47,123 nt of DNA, taken from NCBI GenBank assembly GCA_022823085.1, contig JAJDXV010000131.1, positions 1 through 47,123 of the forward strand, written 5' to 3'. Below, in pieces: positions 17,310-25,410 of the stretch. Under the pieces are notes generated by a model. That model searched no databases and was not told where the DNA came from. It saw only the letters and a list, made by a program, of their open reading frames with translations. The position numbers were made by a program, and so were the translations under genes. Positions within the stretch are counted from its first letter, which is position 1, and every line of letters begins with the position of its first letter. The stretch is from Candidatus Poribacteria bacterium. GTDB lineage: Bacteria > Poribacteria > WGA-4E > WGA-3G.

Positions 17310-18722
17310 TTGAGCGCAAATACACGTAAAAATCTTCTACAACAATTACCCGCCATCGAAAAACTTCTGAACACACAGGAGATGCTCGACTTGCAAGCCA
17401 CCTACGCGCGCCCGCTTGTTATAGAAGCACTACGCACTGTCGTTGCTGACATCCGGAACGAGATCCTCAGCGGAAATCAGACGCAACTCCCAGAACACAC
17501 GGAATACGCCGAACGGACGCTCCAGAAAATTGCAGCGAAAACAGCACCGCGTATGCGTCCTGTCGTTAATGCAACCGGCACCGTTACACATACCAACTTA
17601 GGCAGGTCTCTGCTTAGCGATACTGCCTGTGAAGCCATCCAGCAAGCCGCAGAAAACTATGTCAACCTCGAATACGACATCGAAACCGGTCGGCGCGGTC
17701 ATCGCGATCGGATTACTGAACCGCTCCTGCAGCAGTTGACAGGCTGCGAAGCATCCACGATCGTTAATAACAACGCCGCTGCTGTTCTGCTTGCCCTACA
17801 GACTGTGGCACGTGGTAAAGAGGTCATCGTCTCACGCGGCGAACTGATCGAAATCGGGGGTGCGTTCCGTGTCCCGGACGTGATGACGGCAAGTGGCGCG
17901 ATCCTCCGTGAAGTTGGGACTACCAACCGAACCCATCTTCGCGATTACGCCGAGGCTATTAATGAAAATACAGGACTATTGCTTAAGGTGCATCCGAGCA
18001 ACTACAAAATTCTCGGTTTCACTTCGACACCGACGATGGCAGAATTGACAGAGCTCGGTGCAGAACACGGTATCCCAACGATGGAGGACCTCGGCAGCGG
18101 TGCACTCATCGACATGACCCAATACGGACTCCCACACGAACCGCTCGTCGGAGAACGCATCGATAGCGGTGTCGATATCGTCACCTTCAGCGGTGACAAA
18201 CTGCTCGGCGGCCCGCAGGCTGGAATCATCGTCGGTAAAGCGGAATGGATTGAGAAGATGCGTAAGAACCCGATGATGCGCGCCCTCAGAGTTGATAAAC
18301 TCATTATCGCAGGGCTGTCAGCGACCCTGCAACGCTACCTCACCGACGGTGCTGCTATTGCTGAGCAGTTTCCGATGCTTAACCGTTATACCCGATCTAT
18401 AGAGACCCTCCACACCCTCGCGAAGCAGCTAACGGTCCAGCTCCAAGATATTTTTGGTGAAAAGATCGCTGTCCAAATTTCGGAGACCTACGGGCAGATC
18501 GGAAGCGGTGCGCTACCTGTTGAGACGTTGCCAAGCGTCGCGCTCGTGCTTGAATCCGCAGAAGTGTCCGCTGAAACGCTCGCTGCAGCGTTCCGAAACG
18601 CCACAATCCCGATCATCGGTAGGATCAAGGACGGACTTTTTTGGTTAGATATTCGGACGGTCTATAGAAGAGAACAGGCATGGATCGTCGAAGCTGCCAC
18701 ACAAATAGCAGAAAGACTATGA
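17310..18722 (+). CDS. selA: L-seryl-tRNA(Sec) selenium transferase SelA
   Basis: A 470-residue PLP enzyme that converts seryl-tRNA(Sec) to selenocysteyl-tRNA(Sec) using selenophosphate. Full length and with family motifs: the N-terminal helical region, RPVVNATGTVTHTNLGRSLL, EYDIETGRRGHRD, and the PLP lysine K297 in FSGDKLLGGPQAG. The start is TTG 17310, with GGAG 7 bases upstream. It implies that the organism makes selenocysteine. selB, selC and selD are not in the window. The stop overlaps the next gene's ATG as ATGA. A candidate Sec-encoding gene is present at 31526-32719. Confidence 0.95.
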   Translation: MSANTRKNLLQQLPAIEKLLNTQEMLDLQATYARPLVIEALRTVVADIRNEILSGNQTQLPEHTEYAERTLQKIAAKTAPRMRPVVNATGTVTHTNLGRSLLSDTACEAIQQAAENYVNLEYDIETGRRGHRDRITEPLLQQLTGCEASTIVNNNAAAVLLALQTVARGKEVIVSRGELIEIGGAFRVPDVMTASGAILREVGTTNRTHLRDYAEAINENTGLLLKVHPSNYKILGFTSTPTMAELTELGAEHGIPTMEDLGSGALIDMTQYGLPHEPLVGERIDSGVDIVTFSGDKLLGGPQAGIIVGKAEWIEKMRKNPMMRALRVDKLIIAGLSATLQRYLTDGAAIAEQFPMLNRYTRSIETLHTLAKQLTVQLQDIFGEKIAVQISETYGQIGSGALPVETLPSVALVLESAEVSAETLAAAFRNATIPIIGRIKDGLFWLDIRTVYRREQAWIVEAATQIAERL

Positions 18723-19546
18723 AGATTGCTGACATCCTTCTCATCGGAATCGTTACTGTCGGTATGTACGCCTGCACACAGCACACCGAGGATTCACCTA
18801 TCACCGCTACCGATTATCCTGTGGAAATTGTCTCTGAGATTGACGGTGCCACAATGGTGCTGATCCCTGCAGGTACATTCCAGATGGGTTCCACCGTCGG
18901 TGATAGCGACGAACACCCCGTGCGTACTGTCACCCTTGATGCGTTTTATATGGACGTATATGAGGTAACGAATGCGCGTTACCAGAAGTTCGTCGAAAGC
19001 ACAGGCTACCCTCCGCCGCCCCTGTCGCATAACCCGCGCTTCAATGCCCCTGATTCGCCTGTCGTCGGCGTAAAATGGCACGACGCTGCTGCCTACGCTG
19101 CATGGGCACACAAGAGGTTACCGACCGAAGCAGAATGGGAATACGCTGCACGCGGAAATCTCACTGGAAAATTATACCCCAATGGTGATATAATAACAGG
19201 TATGGATGCCAATCTCGGTGGCATGGGTGGCGCGGATATCTGGAAGTGGACGGCTCCGGTCGGGAGTTTCCCACCAAACGGTTATGCTCTGTACGACATA
19301 GCAGGCAATGTCTGGGAATGGTGTTTCGATGAATACAGTGCGGAGTTCTATAGTCAGAGTCCAGAAAATAACCCGCGCTTTGGCAGAGAGATCGCACCAG
19401 ATAACGAAAACTTCCGTATCCTACGCGGCGGTGGATGGGGTGGCAGCCCTGAAGATCTCCGCGTCGCAGATAGATGGTATCATCTCTCGTCTGGCAGTAC
19501 CATCGGTTTCCGTTGCGTTAGAGACATCCGCCAAACAGAAGAGTAG
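18719..19546 (+). CDS. SUMF1/FGE-fold lipoprotein lacking catalytic cysteines
   Basis: A 275-residue lipoprotein. A signal peptide with lipobox ends at C19 (GMYAC). Residues about 40-270 are an FGE-sulfatase/SUMF1 domain: MVLIPAGTFQMGS, DVYEVTNARYQKF, RLPTEAEWEYAARG, DIAGNVWEWC and GFRCVRD. Real formylglycine-generating enzymes have a Cys pair just after RGGSW. Here the stretch reads RGGGWGGSPEDLRVADRW, with no Cys, so sulfatase activation is unlikely. A binding or structural role in the envelope is more probable. ATG 18719 overlaps the selA stop (ATGA), suggesting translational coupling; earlier in-frame starts would add a tail with no signal peptide. Confidence 0.85.
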   Translation: MKIADILLIGIVTVGMYACTQHTEDSPITATDYPVEIVSEIDGATMVLIPAGTFQMGSTVGDSDEHPVRTVTLDAFYMDVYEVTNARYQKFVESTGYPPPPLSHNPRFNAPDSPVVGVKWHDAAAYAAWAHKRLPTEAEWEYAARGNLTGKLYPNGDIITGMDANLGGMGGADIWKWTAPVGSFPPNGYALYDIAGNVWEWCFDEYSAEFYSQSPENNPRFGREIAPDNENFRILRGGGWGGSPEDLRVADRWYHLSSGSTIGFRCVRDIRQTEE

Positions 19547-19568
19547 GCATCAGTAGGAGAGAATAATC

Positions 19569-19697
19569 GGCGTTTTAACGCCTCTCGTTACTGGTATAGC
19601 AAAAGAAGCCAAGCCTGAAACGAAGTGGAAGGCGACTCGACGTAAAGGCGCGTCAAATGCCGAACACACGTTACTTATCCGCAAGGAAAATTAAAAA
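19569..19697. repeat. Repeat-rich leader of the ABC ATPase gene
   Basis: GGCGTTTTAACGCC (19569-19582) is a 14-base palindrome. The 20-mer GCCTGAAACGAAGTGGAAGG (19613-19632) recurs in reverse orientation at 39993-40012. The end, CCGCAAGGAAAATTAAAAA (19679-19697), resembles the repeat fragment in the helicase gene and before the ASPIC gene. It supplies an AAGGA Shine-Dalgarno right before the ATG of the ABC ATPase gene. Confidence 0.5.
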
Positions 19698-20777
19698 ATG
19701 GCAGTTTCAGTTGAATTAACACGTGTCACAAAAGCATTTGATACGACGCTCGCCGTCAACGATGTGAGCCTAAAAATTGAGCAGGGGGAGTTTTTTTTCC
19801 TTCTCGGTCCGTCTGGCTGCGGTAAATCGACGTTTCTGCGTATCGTCGCTGGTTTCTACAAACCGGATGCGGGTGAATTACGGTTCGACGATACCGTTAT
19901 GAACAATGTGCCGCCGCACCAACGTAATACGGGGATGGTCTTCCAAAACTATGCCTTGTGGCCTCACATGTCTGTCGCGGAAAACATCGAATACGGATTA
20001 ACGCTTCGCAAACTCGAAAAATCGGAACGGTCTGAAAAGATCACGCGTGCGCTTGAGATGGTGCAAATGGAAGGCTATCGTAACCGGGCAGTGAACACGC
20101 TTTCTGGCGGTCAACAACAGCGTATCGCGCTTGCCCGCGCGCTTGTGATTGAACCGAGTGTGCTACTGCTTGATGAGCCGATCAGCAATCTTGATGCTGC
20201 CCTCCGTCAACAGATGCGTGAGGAGATAAAACAGATTCACGAGCGGACGAATATCACAACGTTCTACGTAACGCACGACCAAGTGGATGCGCTGACGATG
20301 GCGAATCGGATGGCGATTATGAAGGACGGCATTGTTGTTCAGGTCGGTACCCCGCGCGAGGTATACCAGTTCCCGAAGAACGCTTTTGTGGCGAGTTTTA
20401 TCGGTGAGACCAACTTCATTTTAGGTAAAGTTCAGCAGACATCAAACGGTCATGCCACCATCGAAACACCGGTCGGCCTGCTGCACGCCACGACCATCTA
20501 CCACGAGTTAAGCGAAGGGGCACCGGTGCAATGTTCCATTCGCCCGGAAGCACTCATCATTGACAGCACGCAGGAGGACAGCCGCCGCGCCGAAAACCGG
20601 ATAACAGCGAAAATCACTGCAGTCCATTATTTGGGCAGGATGGAAGAATACCAGTTGGTTGCTGCGGACATTCCGCTCAAAGCCGTTCACTACAACCCTG
20701 GCACCGAAATCAAAAAAGCGGGGGATACTGTGCAACTCGGTATCGCAGCAACAGCAGTCATCCCGCTACCGAATTAA
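19698..20777 (+). CDS. MalK/PotA-type ABC importer ATPase
   Basis: A 359-residue ATP-binding subunit of the carbohydrate/polyamine/iron importer class. Walker A is GPSGCGKS at 37-44, the Q-loop lies in VFQNYALWPHMSV, the signature is LSGGQQQR, Walker B is VLLLDEPISNLD and the H-loop is VTHDQ. The C-terminal TOBE-like domain (about 240-359) is regulatory. The cognate permeases and binding protein are not in the window, so the substrate cannot be named. The Shine-Dalgarno AAGGA comes from a dispersed repeat. Confidence 0.92.
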   Translation: MAVSVELTRVTKAFDTTLAVNDVSLKIEQGEFFFLLGPSGCGKSTFLRIVAGFYKPDAGELRFDDTVMNNVPPHQRNTGMVFQNYALWPHMSVAENIEYGLTLRKLEKSERSEKITRALEMVQMEGYRNRAVNTLSGGQQQRIALARALVIEPSVLLLDEPISNLDAALRQQMREEIKQIHERTNITTFYVTHDQVDALTMANRMAIMKDGIVVQVGTPREVYQFPKNAFVASFIGETNFILGKVQQTSNGHATIETPVGLLHATTIYHELSEGAPVQCSIRPEALIIDSTQEDSRRAENRITAKITAVHYLGRMEEYQLVAADIPLKAVHYNPGTEIKKAGDTVQLGIAATAVIPLPN

Positions 20778-20818
20778 AACGCGCGATCGTGCCGTTAATC
20801 AAGGATCAGAACTAAAAA

Positions 20819-23800
20819 ATGCAATTTACTCCATCGCAACAAGAGGCTCTAAATATAGAAAAACACATCTGTGTAACCGCTGGTGCCGGTTCCGGGAAAA
20901 CCACTGTGTTGGTTGAACGCTACCTCGAAATTTTGCGCAAGAGCAACGCTGGTCCCGAAAATATTGTCGCTATCACCTTCACAGAGAAAGCCGCCGCCGA
21001 AATGAAGGAACGCGTTATCAAGAGACTCAACGAAGCCGAGAACATAAGCGATCGCGACAGTTTCCTTGATCAGATGAGTTCGGCATACATCTCAACGATC
21101 CACGCCTTCTGCTCACGCATTTTGCGAGAATTTCCTTTCCAAGCGAAAGTGCCAGCGAACTTCAGCGTTTTACAGGGCATCGATCAGAAACTTTTACTCC
21201 AAAAGACCCTTAAGGAAACGCTCAAGGACATCGCGACGAATGCAGACGACCCGCACCGTCCAGAATTACGCTGTTTGCTACAACGTTACGGGGCAGAGAA
21301 AAAACTCGTGGAAATTTTCTCCACTATGATTGACAAGCGAGACATCGTCGCAAAACTGAAGCAGGAAATCTATAACGATCGAAGCAGCACTGAGATACAT
21401 GCAGATTTGGAACAGCGGGTTCTCGAAAAATCCATGTCAGCAATTGATGTCTCCAAATTCATTCGATGCCTTAGCAGAGTGTCGCAAGTTGCGTCAGGAA
21501 AAAATGTGGAGAGCGTTGAAGATTTGACCCAACAATTAGAAGCACAATATGCCAAAGCTCCGAACTCGCCTGAAGTGTCAAAGTTACTCAAACAATTTAT
21601 TCCCCTAATCACAATCAAAAACGGTGGTATCGCGACAACGGCTTTTATTGGTAGGAAGACTGATACAACAGGTATTGAAACCGAGATCAATTTTTTGGTA
21701 TCAACTGTAAAAAAAATTAAAACCCTACCAGACCTTCAAAAAAGAGTAGAGAACAATGGAACAGACGATGCCGAGACCGATGCGTGTTGGCGATGGCGAG
21801 CAGTCGCAACAACGGCGCGACGGACAACAGAGAACGACGTAACGACCGCGAGAACCCTGATTGAACCGCAAGGAAAATTTAAAAAAACCGATGACGATTT
21901 TTTGCTCAGCACTGTCGGTGATCTGCTCACACTATACGCCCGAGTACTCAAAGACTACGACACTGTGAAACTCTCTCAAGGCATGCTCGACTTCAACGAC
22001 TTACAACTGAAAACCCGAGACCTGCTCCGCGATAATAAAAAAATCAGGCAGGAATTAGTCAACCGGCATCAGTACTACATGGTAGATGAATATCAGGATA
22101 CAAACGAGTTACAATACGAGTTAGTGATGCTCCTGACAAACGAACTCAAAAGCGCGAACCTTTTCATTGTCGGTGATCCGAAACAGAGTATCTATGGGTT
22201 TCGCGATGCGGATGTCCGCGTGTTTAACAAAACGAAACAAAAAATCAGGGAAGATGGCGGTAAGGGTATCTCGCTTACAGAAAACTTCCGTTCGCTACGC
22301 GATGTGATCGGGTTCGCGAATTACTTTTTCGGGCAGTTGATGGGTAAGGGAAATGAAAACGAATTTGAGGTGGAATATGAGGCACTTACGCAAGCACGCC
22401 ACGCCAAGACAAACGGTGGCATTGAAATCCTGATAGGACGAGATGGCGATCCGTCAGCGAATGAGTATAAACTCATCGCGCAGCGCATCCACAATATGAT
22501 AGCAAATCAAGAAGAGACCGTCCGAGTGCGCGGCGAGGACAGAAAAATGTCGGAACGTCCGATACAATACGGCGACATCGCTATCCTCATCCGTGCAAGA
22601 ACGCATCTTCCTGACATCGAACACGCCTTACTTGAGGCAGGGATCCCGTATCTGACCACAGGCGGTATCGGCTTTTATCAGCGACAAGAAATCTATGACA
22701 TCTGGAACTACCTCAATTTTCTTAACGACCCATCCGATAACGATGCATCCCTCGCTGCTATTCTCCGTAGTCCTGCTTTCGGTATATCCGATACTGAACT
22801 CTATGAAATTTCACTACAAAAGGTGGAAAAACAGGAAAAGAAATCTTTTTGGGACAAGACGCTGGATTACCAAGGCTGTACAGCTCAACTCAGGCGTGCA
22901 ATAGACATATTAAAAACGCATATCGAATTCGCACACCGTATGCCTGTAAACCGACTTGTCGGGACAATCGTTAATGAAACAGGATTGATTGGAACTTTGA
23001 AAACCGGAAAATATGGGCAACAGCGCTGGGCAAACTACCAGAAACTCTTGGAACTCGCGAGAAACTTTGACGGTGATGAAAACGAGCGAATCCTACCAGA
23101 TTTTATCGAATTTCTGGACATCTTAATTACGGAAGAGCCGCGCGAAGGACAGGCACCCATTGAGGCGAGCAGTGGTGCAGTCCAGATTATGACGATTCAC
23201 GCTGCCAAAGGTCAACAGTTCCCTGTTGTTATGCTTCCGAGACTTGACCGGCAGGGGCAAACAGATCGAGAACCGTTCATTGACGAGGCATTCGGGATCG
23301 GTTTTAGTCCGCTTAATCCGGATAACAACTATCAAAAGACCGAGCCGGCGATCGTTAATTTTATAAAAAACCGCGCGAATGAGAAGAATGTCGCCGAAAA
23401 GAAACGACTGCTTTATGTCGGTGCGACACGTGCTGAGGATCGCCTGATCTTATCGGGGACTCTCCCAGATAGCGGCAACCCGCGACAGATGCTCGAATGG
23501 CTCCACACACACCTCGGAATCGGTGAAGCAGATAATTTATTAAATTTAGATGCTAAACAGGATGTATACAAAAACGGCAGCACAACAAGTCAAAGCTTTC
23601 CACTCGAAATCCCGATTTCTCGGACACTTGCGGGGACGACAGATACGGACGCTGCTACAGATGAAACGATACCTATCGAGTTTCCAGAGGACTTACCATC
23701 AGCCCTACAGCCGACCGAAGTTCCTGCTGCCTTCTCGGTGTCTGAACTCGCTAATTATGCGCGTTGTCCCCTACGGTATCAGTTGGAAAATGTGCTACGA

Positions 23801-24451
23801 CTACCATCCATCAAACAGGCAGAACCGGATCCGAATGAAGGTGAAATGAAGAACGCGATTCTTTACGTCCTTACGCAAATAAGAAAAGCATCAGATGCAC
23901 AAAATCTCGACACACGAATTCAACAAGCGTTTGAAAACTTCCCAGAAATAGTGGATGCGGAAACCGAACTTCGGAAACATATCAATAGCTTCCTCGATTC
24001 TGAACTCGGACAAACGGCACTCTCAGCATCGGAAACCGAAACCAATCAGCATATCTACGCCGATATTGACGGACATATTCTTGACGGTAGGATTGACAGG
24101 CTCTTCAGAGATGAAACAGGACATTGGCAAGCAATCATCTACGAAACCGGCGATGCTCAGCATCCAACAGTTTGCTCGCCAGCTCTGGAACTCTATAGCC
24201 TATTGATCCATCGGTGTTATCCAGAACAACCGACGGTAAAAATAAATATCTTCTTTACCGAGCAGGGACAGTGTGAACAGGGACACTTTAGTGCCACAGA
24301 ATTAGAGGAAGCCACCGAACAGTGGTCAGAAAAAATCTTGGCGTTACAGCAAGGCGTTTACGAGAAAAATCTCAAGCATTGCAGTTTTTGCCCTTATGCC
24401 GATACAGACGATCAGTGCATAGTCACTGATCCACAAGGAGAATCATCATGA
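20819..24451 (+). CDS. UvrD/AddA-like helicase with degenerate RecB-type nuclease
   Basis: A 1210-residue SF1A helicase resembling AddA/RecB: Walker A GAGSGKT (22-28), ITFTEKAAAEMKERV, motif II DEYQDTN from 423, GDPKQSIYGFRDAD, the late MTIHAAKGQQFPVV and LYVGATRAED. A RecB-type PD-(D/E)XK domain lies at about 980-1200. Its DGRIDRL segment is kept, but the usual IIDYKTG reads AIIYETG: I1107 stands for the catalytic Asp and E1109 for the Lys. Four cysteines (C983, C1188, C1191, C1200) are spaced like the 4Fe-4S staple of AddB/Cas4-type nucleases. It is probably an active translocase with a dead, structural nuclease domain. No addB neighbour. The stop overlaps the next ATG. A dispersed repeat is embedded at 21796-21890. 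Confidence 0.88.
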   Translation: MQFTPSQQEALNIEKHICVTAGAGSGKTTVLVERYLEILRKSNAGPENIVAITFTEKAAAEMKERVIKRLNEAENISDRDSFLDQMSSAYISTIHAFCSRILREFPFQAKVPANFSVLQGIDQKLLLQKTLKETLKDIATNADDPHRPELRCLLQRYGAEKKLVEIFSTMIDKRDIVAKLKQEIYNDRSSTEIHADLEQRVLEKSMSAIDVSKFIRCLSRVSQVASGKNVESVEDLTQQLEAQYAKAPNSPEVSKLLKQFIPLITIKNGGIATTAFIGRKTDTTGIETEINFLVSTVKKIKTLPDLQKRVENNGTDDAETDACWRWRAVATTARRTTENDVTTARTLIEPQGKFKKTDDDFLLSTVGDLLTLYARVLKDYDTVKLSQGMLDFNDLQLKTRDLLRDNKKIRQELVNRHQYYMVDEYQDTNELQYELVMLLTNELKSANLFIVGDPKQSIYGFRDADVRVFNKTKQKIREDGGKGISLTENFRSLRDVIGFANYFFGQLMGKGNENEFEVEYEALTQARHAKTNGGIEILIGRDGDPSANEYKLIAQRIHNMIANQEETVRVRGEDRKMSERPIQYGDIAILIRARTHLPDIEHALLEAGIPYLTTGGIGFYQRQEIYDIWNYLNFLNDPSDNDASLAAILRSPAFGISDTELYEISLQKVEKQEKKSFWDKTLDYQGCTAQLRRAIDILKTHIEFAHRMPVNRLVGTIVNETGLIGTLKTGKYGQQRWANYQKLLELARNFDGDENERILPDFIEFLDILITEEPREGQAPIEASSGAVQIMTIHAAKGQQFPVVMLPRLDRQGQTDREPFIDEAFGIGFSPLNPDNNYQKTEPAIVNFIKNRANEKNVAEKKRLLYVGATRAEDRLILSGTLPDSGNPRQMLEWLHTHLGIGEADNLLNLDAKQDVYKNGSTTSQSFPLEIPISRTLAGTTDTDAATDETIPIEFPEDLPSALQPTEVPAAFSVSELANYARCPLRYQLENVLRLPSIKQAEPDPNEGEMKNAILYVLTQIRKASDAQNLDTRIQQAFENFPEIVDAETELRKHINSFLDSELGQTALSASETETNQHIYADIDGHILDGRIDRLFRDETGHWQAIIYETGDAQHPTVCSPALELYSLLIHRCYPEQPTVKINIFFTEQGQCEQGHFSATELEEATEQWSEKILALQQGVYEKNLKHCSFCPYADTDDQCIVTDPQGESS
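21796..21890 (+). repeat. Dispersed repeat inside the helicase reading frame
   Basis: A 35-base stretch (21802-21836) is identical to 25260-25294 in the non-coding region before the ASPIC gene, and similarity continues to CCGCAAGGAAAATTTAAAAA at about 21867-21886. Within the helicase it is read in frame and encodes VATTARRTTENDVTTARTL and EPQGKFKK (about residues 328-358), a stretch between conserved motifs. A mobile or spreading repeat therefore seems to have been absorbed as coding sequence. Confidence 0.7.
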
Positions 24452-25149
24452 AAAAGTTGATTTTGATGATCGCAGTTATTACACTCGCCTGCTTCTTAGT
24501 TGCGGAGTCGCAACGGACATTTGCGGGGACATGGCGAGATGATTTTGAAGATAACGACACCCGTGAATGGAAAATCTTTAATATCGACCGGAAGGTCGAA
24601 AAGTGGTGGATCGACGACGGTGAAGCTGTCGGCGAAATCTTTTTACCCGGCTTTATGAGCCTCTGGCTAACAGGCGAACTCACATGGAAAAACTACTCCG
24701 TCTCGTGTCGCGCAAAGTTAGTGGAAGACAAAAACGAGCCGCCAACCATCGGACTGACACTCCACGATAGAGGCGAAGAGGATAGCCGCTACCTCTTTTT
24801 TTTAGATTATATCTTCGGCACCGTCCGAATTGTAAAGGCAGTTCAAGACGATTGGAACGTTATTAGCTACCTATTTGATGCGGAGATTGATACATGGTAT
24901 GAACTGACTGCCACCGTTTACGAAGAGGGTATCCTCGAATTTCAAATTGACGATGCCGTGTTTACTGCTATTGACGACGAAATCTTAAAAGGTGGACAAG
25001 CCGGTCTCGTTGTCGCAGACGGACGTGCACACTTTGATGACTTTGCGGTCACAGGCGAAAATGTCTCGAATGGCGGCCCCGGAAAAGCGCGTCCTGTCGA
25101 ACCACAAACCAAACTCGCAACTACCTGGGGACATCTGAAAACTTTTTAA
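24448..25149 (+). CDS. Secreted concanavalin-like domain protein with WGxLK tail
   Basis: A 233-residue protein with an N-terminal signal peptide (MKKLILMIAVITLACFLVA, then cleavage near TFA-GT). One beta-sandwich domain of the LamG/DUF1080 class follows (WRDDFEDNDTREWKIF, WWIDDGEAVGEI, FDDFAVTGENV). Such domains bind or hydrolyse glycans; no catalytic site is identified. The C-terminus, EPQTKLATTWGHLKTF, matches the ends of the proteins at 27078-27938 and 27964-28299. Its ATG overlaps the helicase stop (ATGA), and an AGGAG lies about 7 bases before the start. Confidence 0.8.
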   Translation: MKKLILMIAVITLACFLVAESQRTFAGTWRDDFEDNDTREWKIFNIDRKVEKWWIDDGEAVGEIFLPGFMSLWLTGELTWKNYSVSCRAKLVEDKNEPPTIGLTLHDRGEEDSRYLFFLDYIFGTVRIVKAVQDDWNVISYLFDAEIDTWYELTATVYEEGILEFQIDDAVFTAIDDEILKGGQAGLVVADGRAHFDDFAVTGENVSNGGPGKARPVEPQTKLATTWGHLKTF

Positions 25150-25233
25150 TTATTAAGTTTTTGTGCATCGCTCCACTACGTTCCGCGTTTTTTAACTATT
25201 AAGTTTTTGTGCATCGCTCCACTACGTTCCGCG
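25142..25233. repeat. 46-bp tandem duplication
   Basis: Two adjacent copies (about 25142-25187 and 25188-25233) are the same except for one T/C difference. The core 37 bases are identical (25151-25187 and 25197-25233), from TATTAAGTTTTTGTGCATCG to CTACGTTCCGCG. The first copy begins within the last codons of the LamG-like gene, so the duplication may have shaped that gene's end. Confidence 0.75.
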
Positions 25234-25253
25234 ATGATTTCTGATTAGCAGTA

Positions 25254-25410
25254 GCGAGTAGTCGCAACAACGGCGCGACGGACAACAGAGAACGGATTAT
25301 TAGCAATGGTAACGCTGACTAACCGCAAGGAAAATTTAAAAAGTCGCAACGAAGGCGCGACAGACAACAGAGGACAACGTATTGACCGTGATAACCCTGA
25401 TTGAGTTTAA
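25254..25410. repeat. Repeat block before and into the ASPIC gene
   Basis: Two partial copies of the helicase repeat. The first starts at 25254 and shares 35 identical bases at 25260-25294, with ACCGCAAGGAAAATTTAAAA at 25322-25341. The second starts at 25342 and runs past 25400 through AACCCTGATTGAG. This second copy supplies the AGAGGA Shine-Dalgarno, the TTG start and the first codons of the ASPIC-domain gene. Confidence 0.65.
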
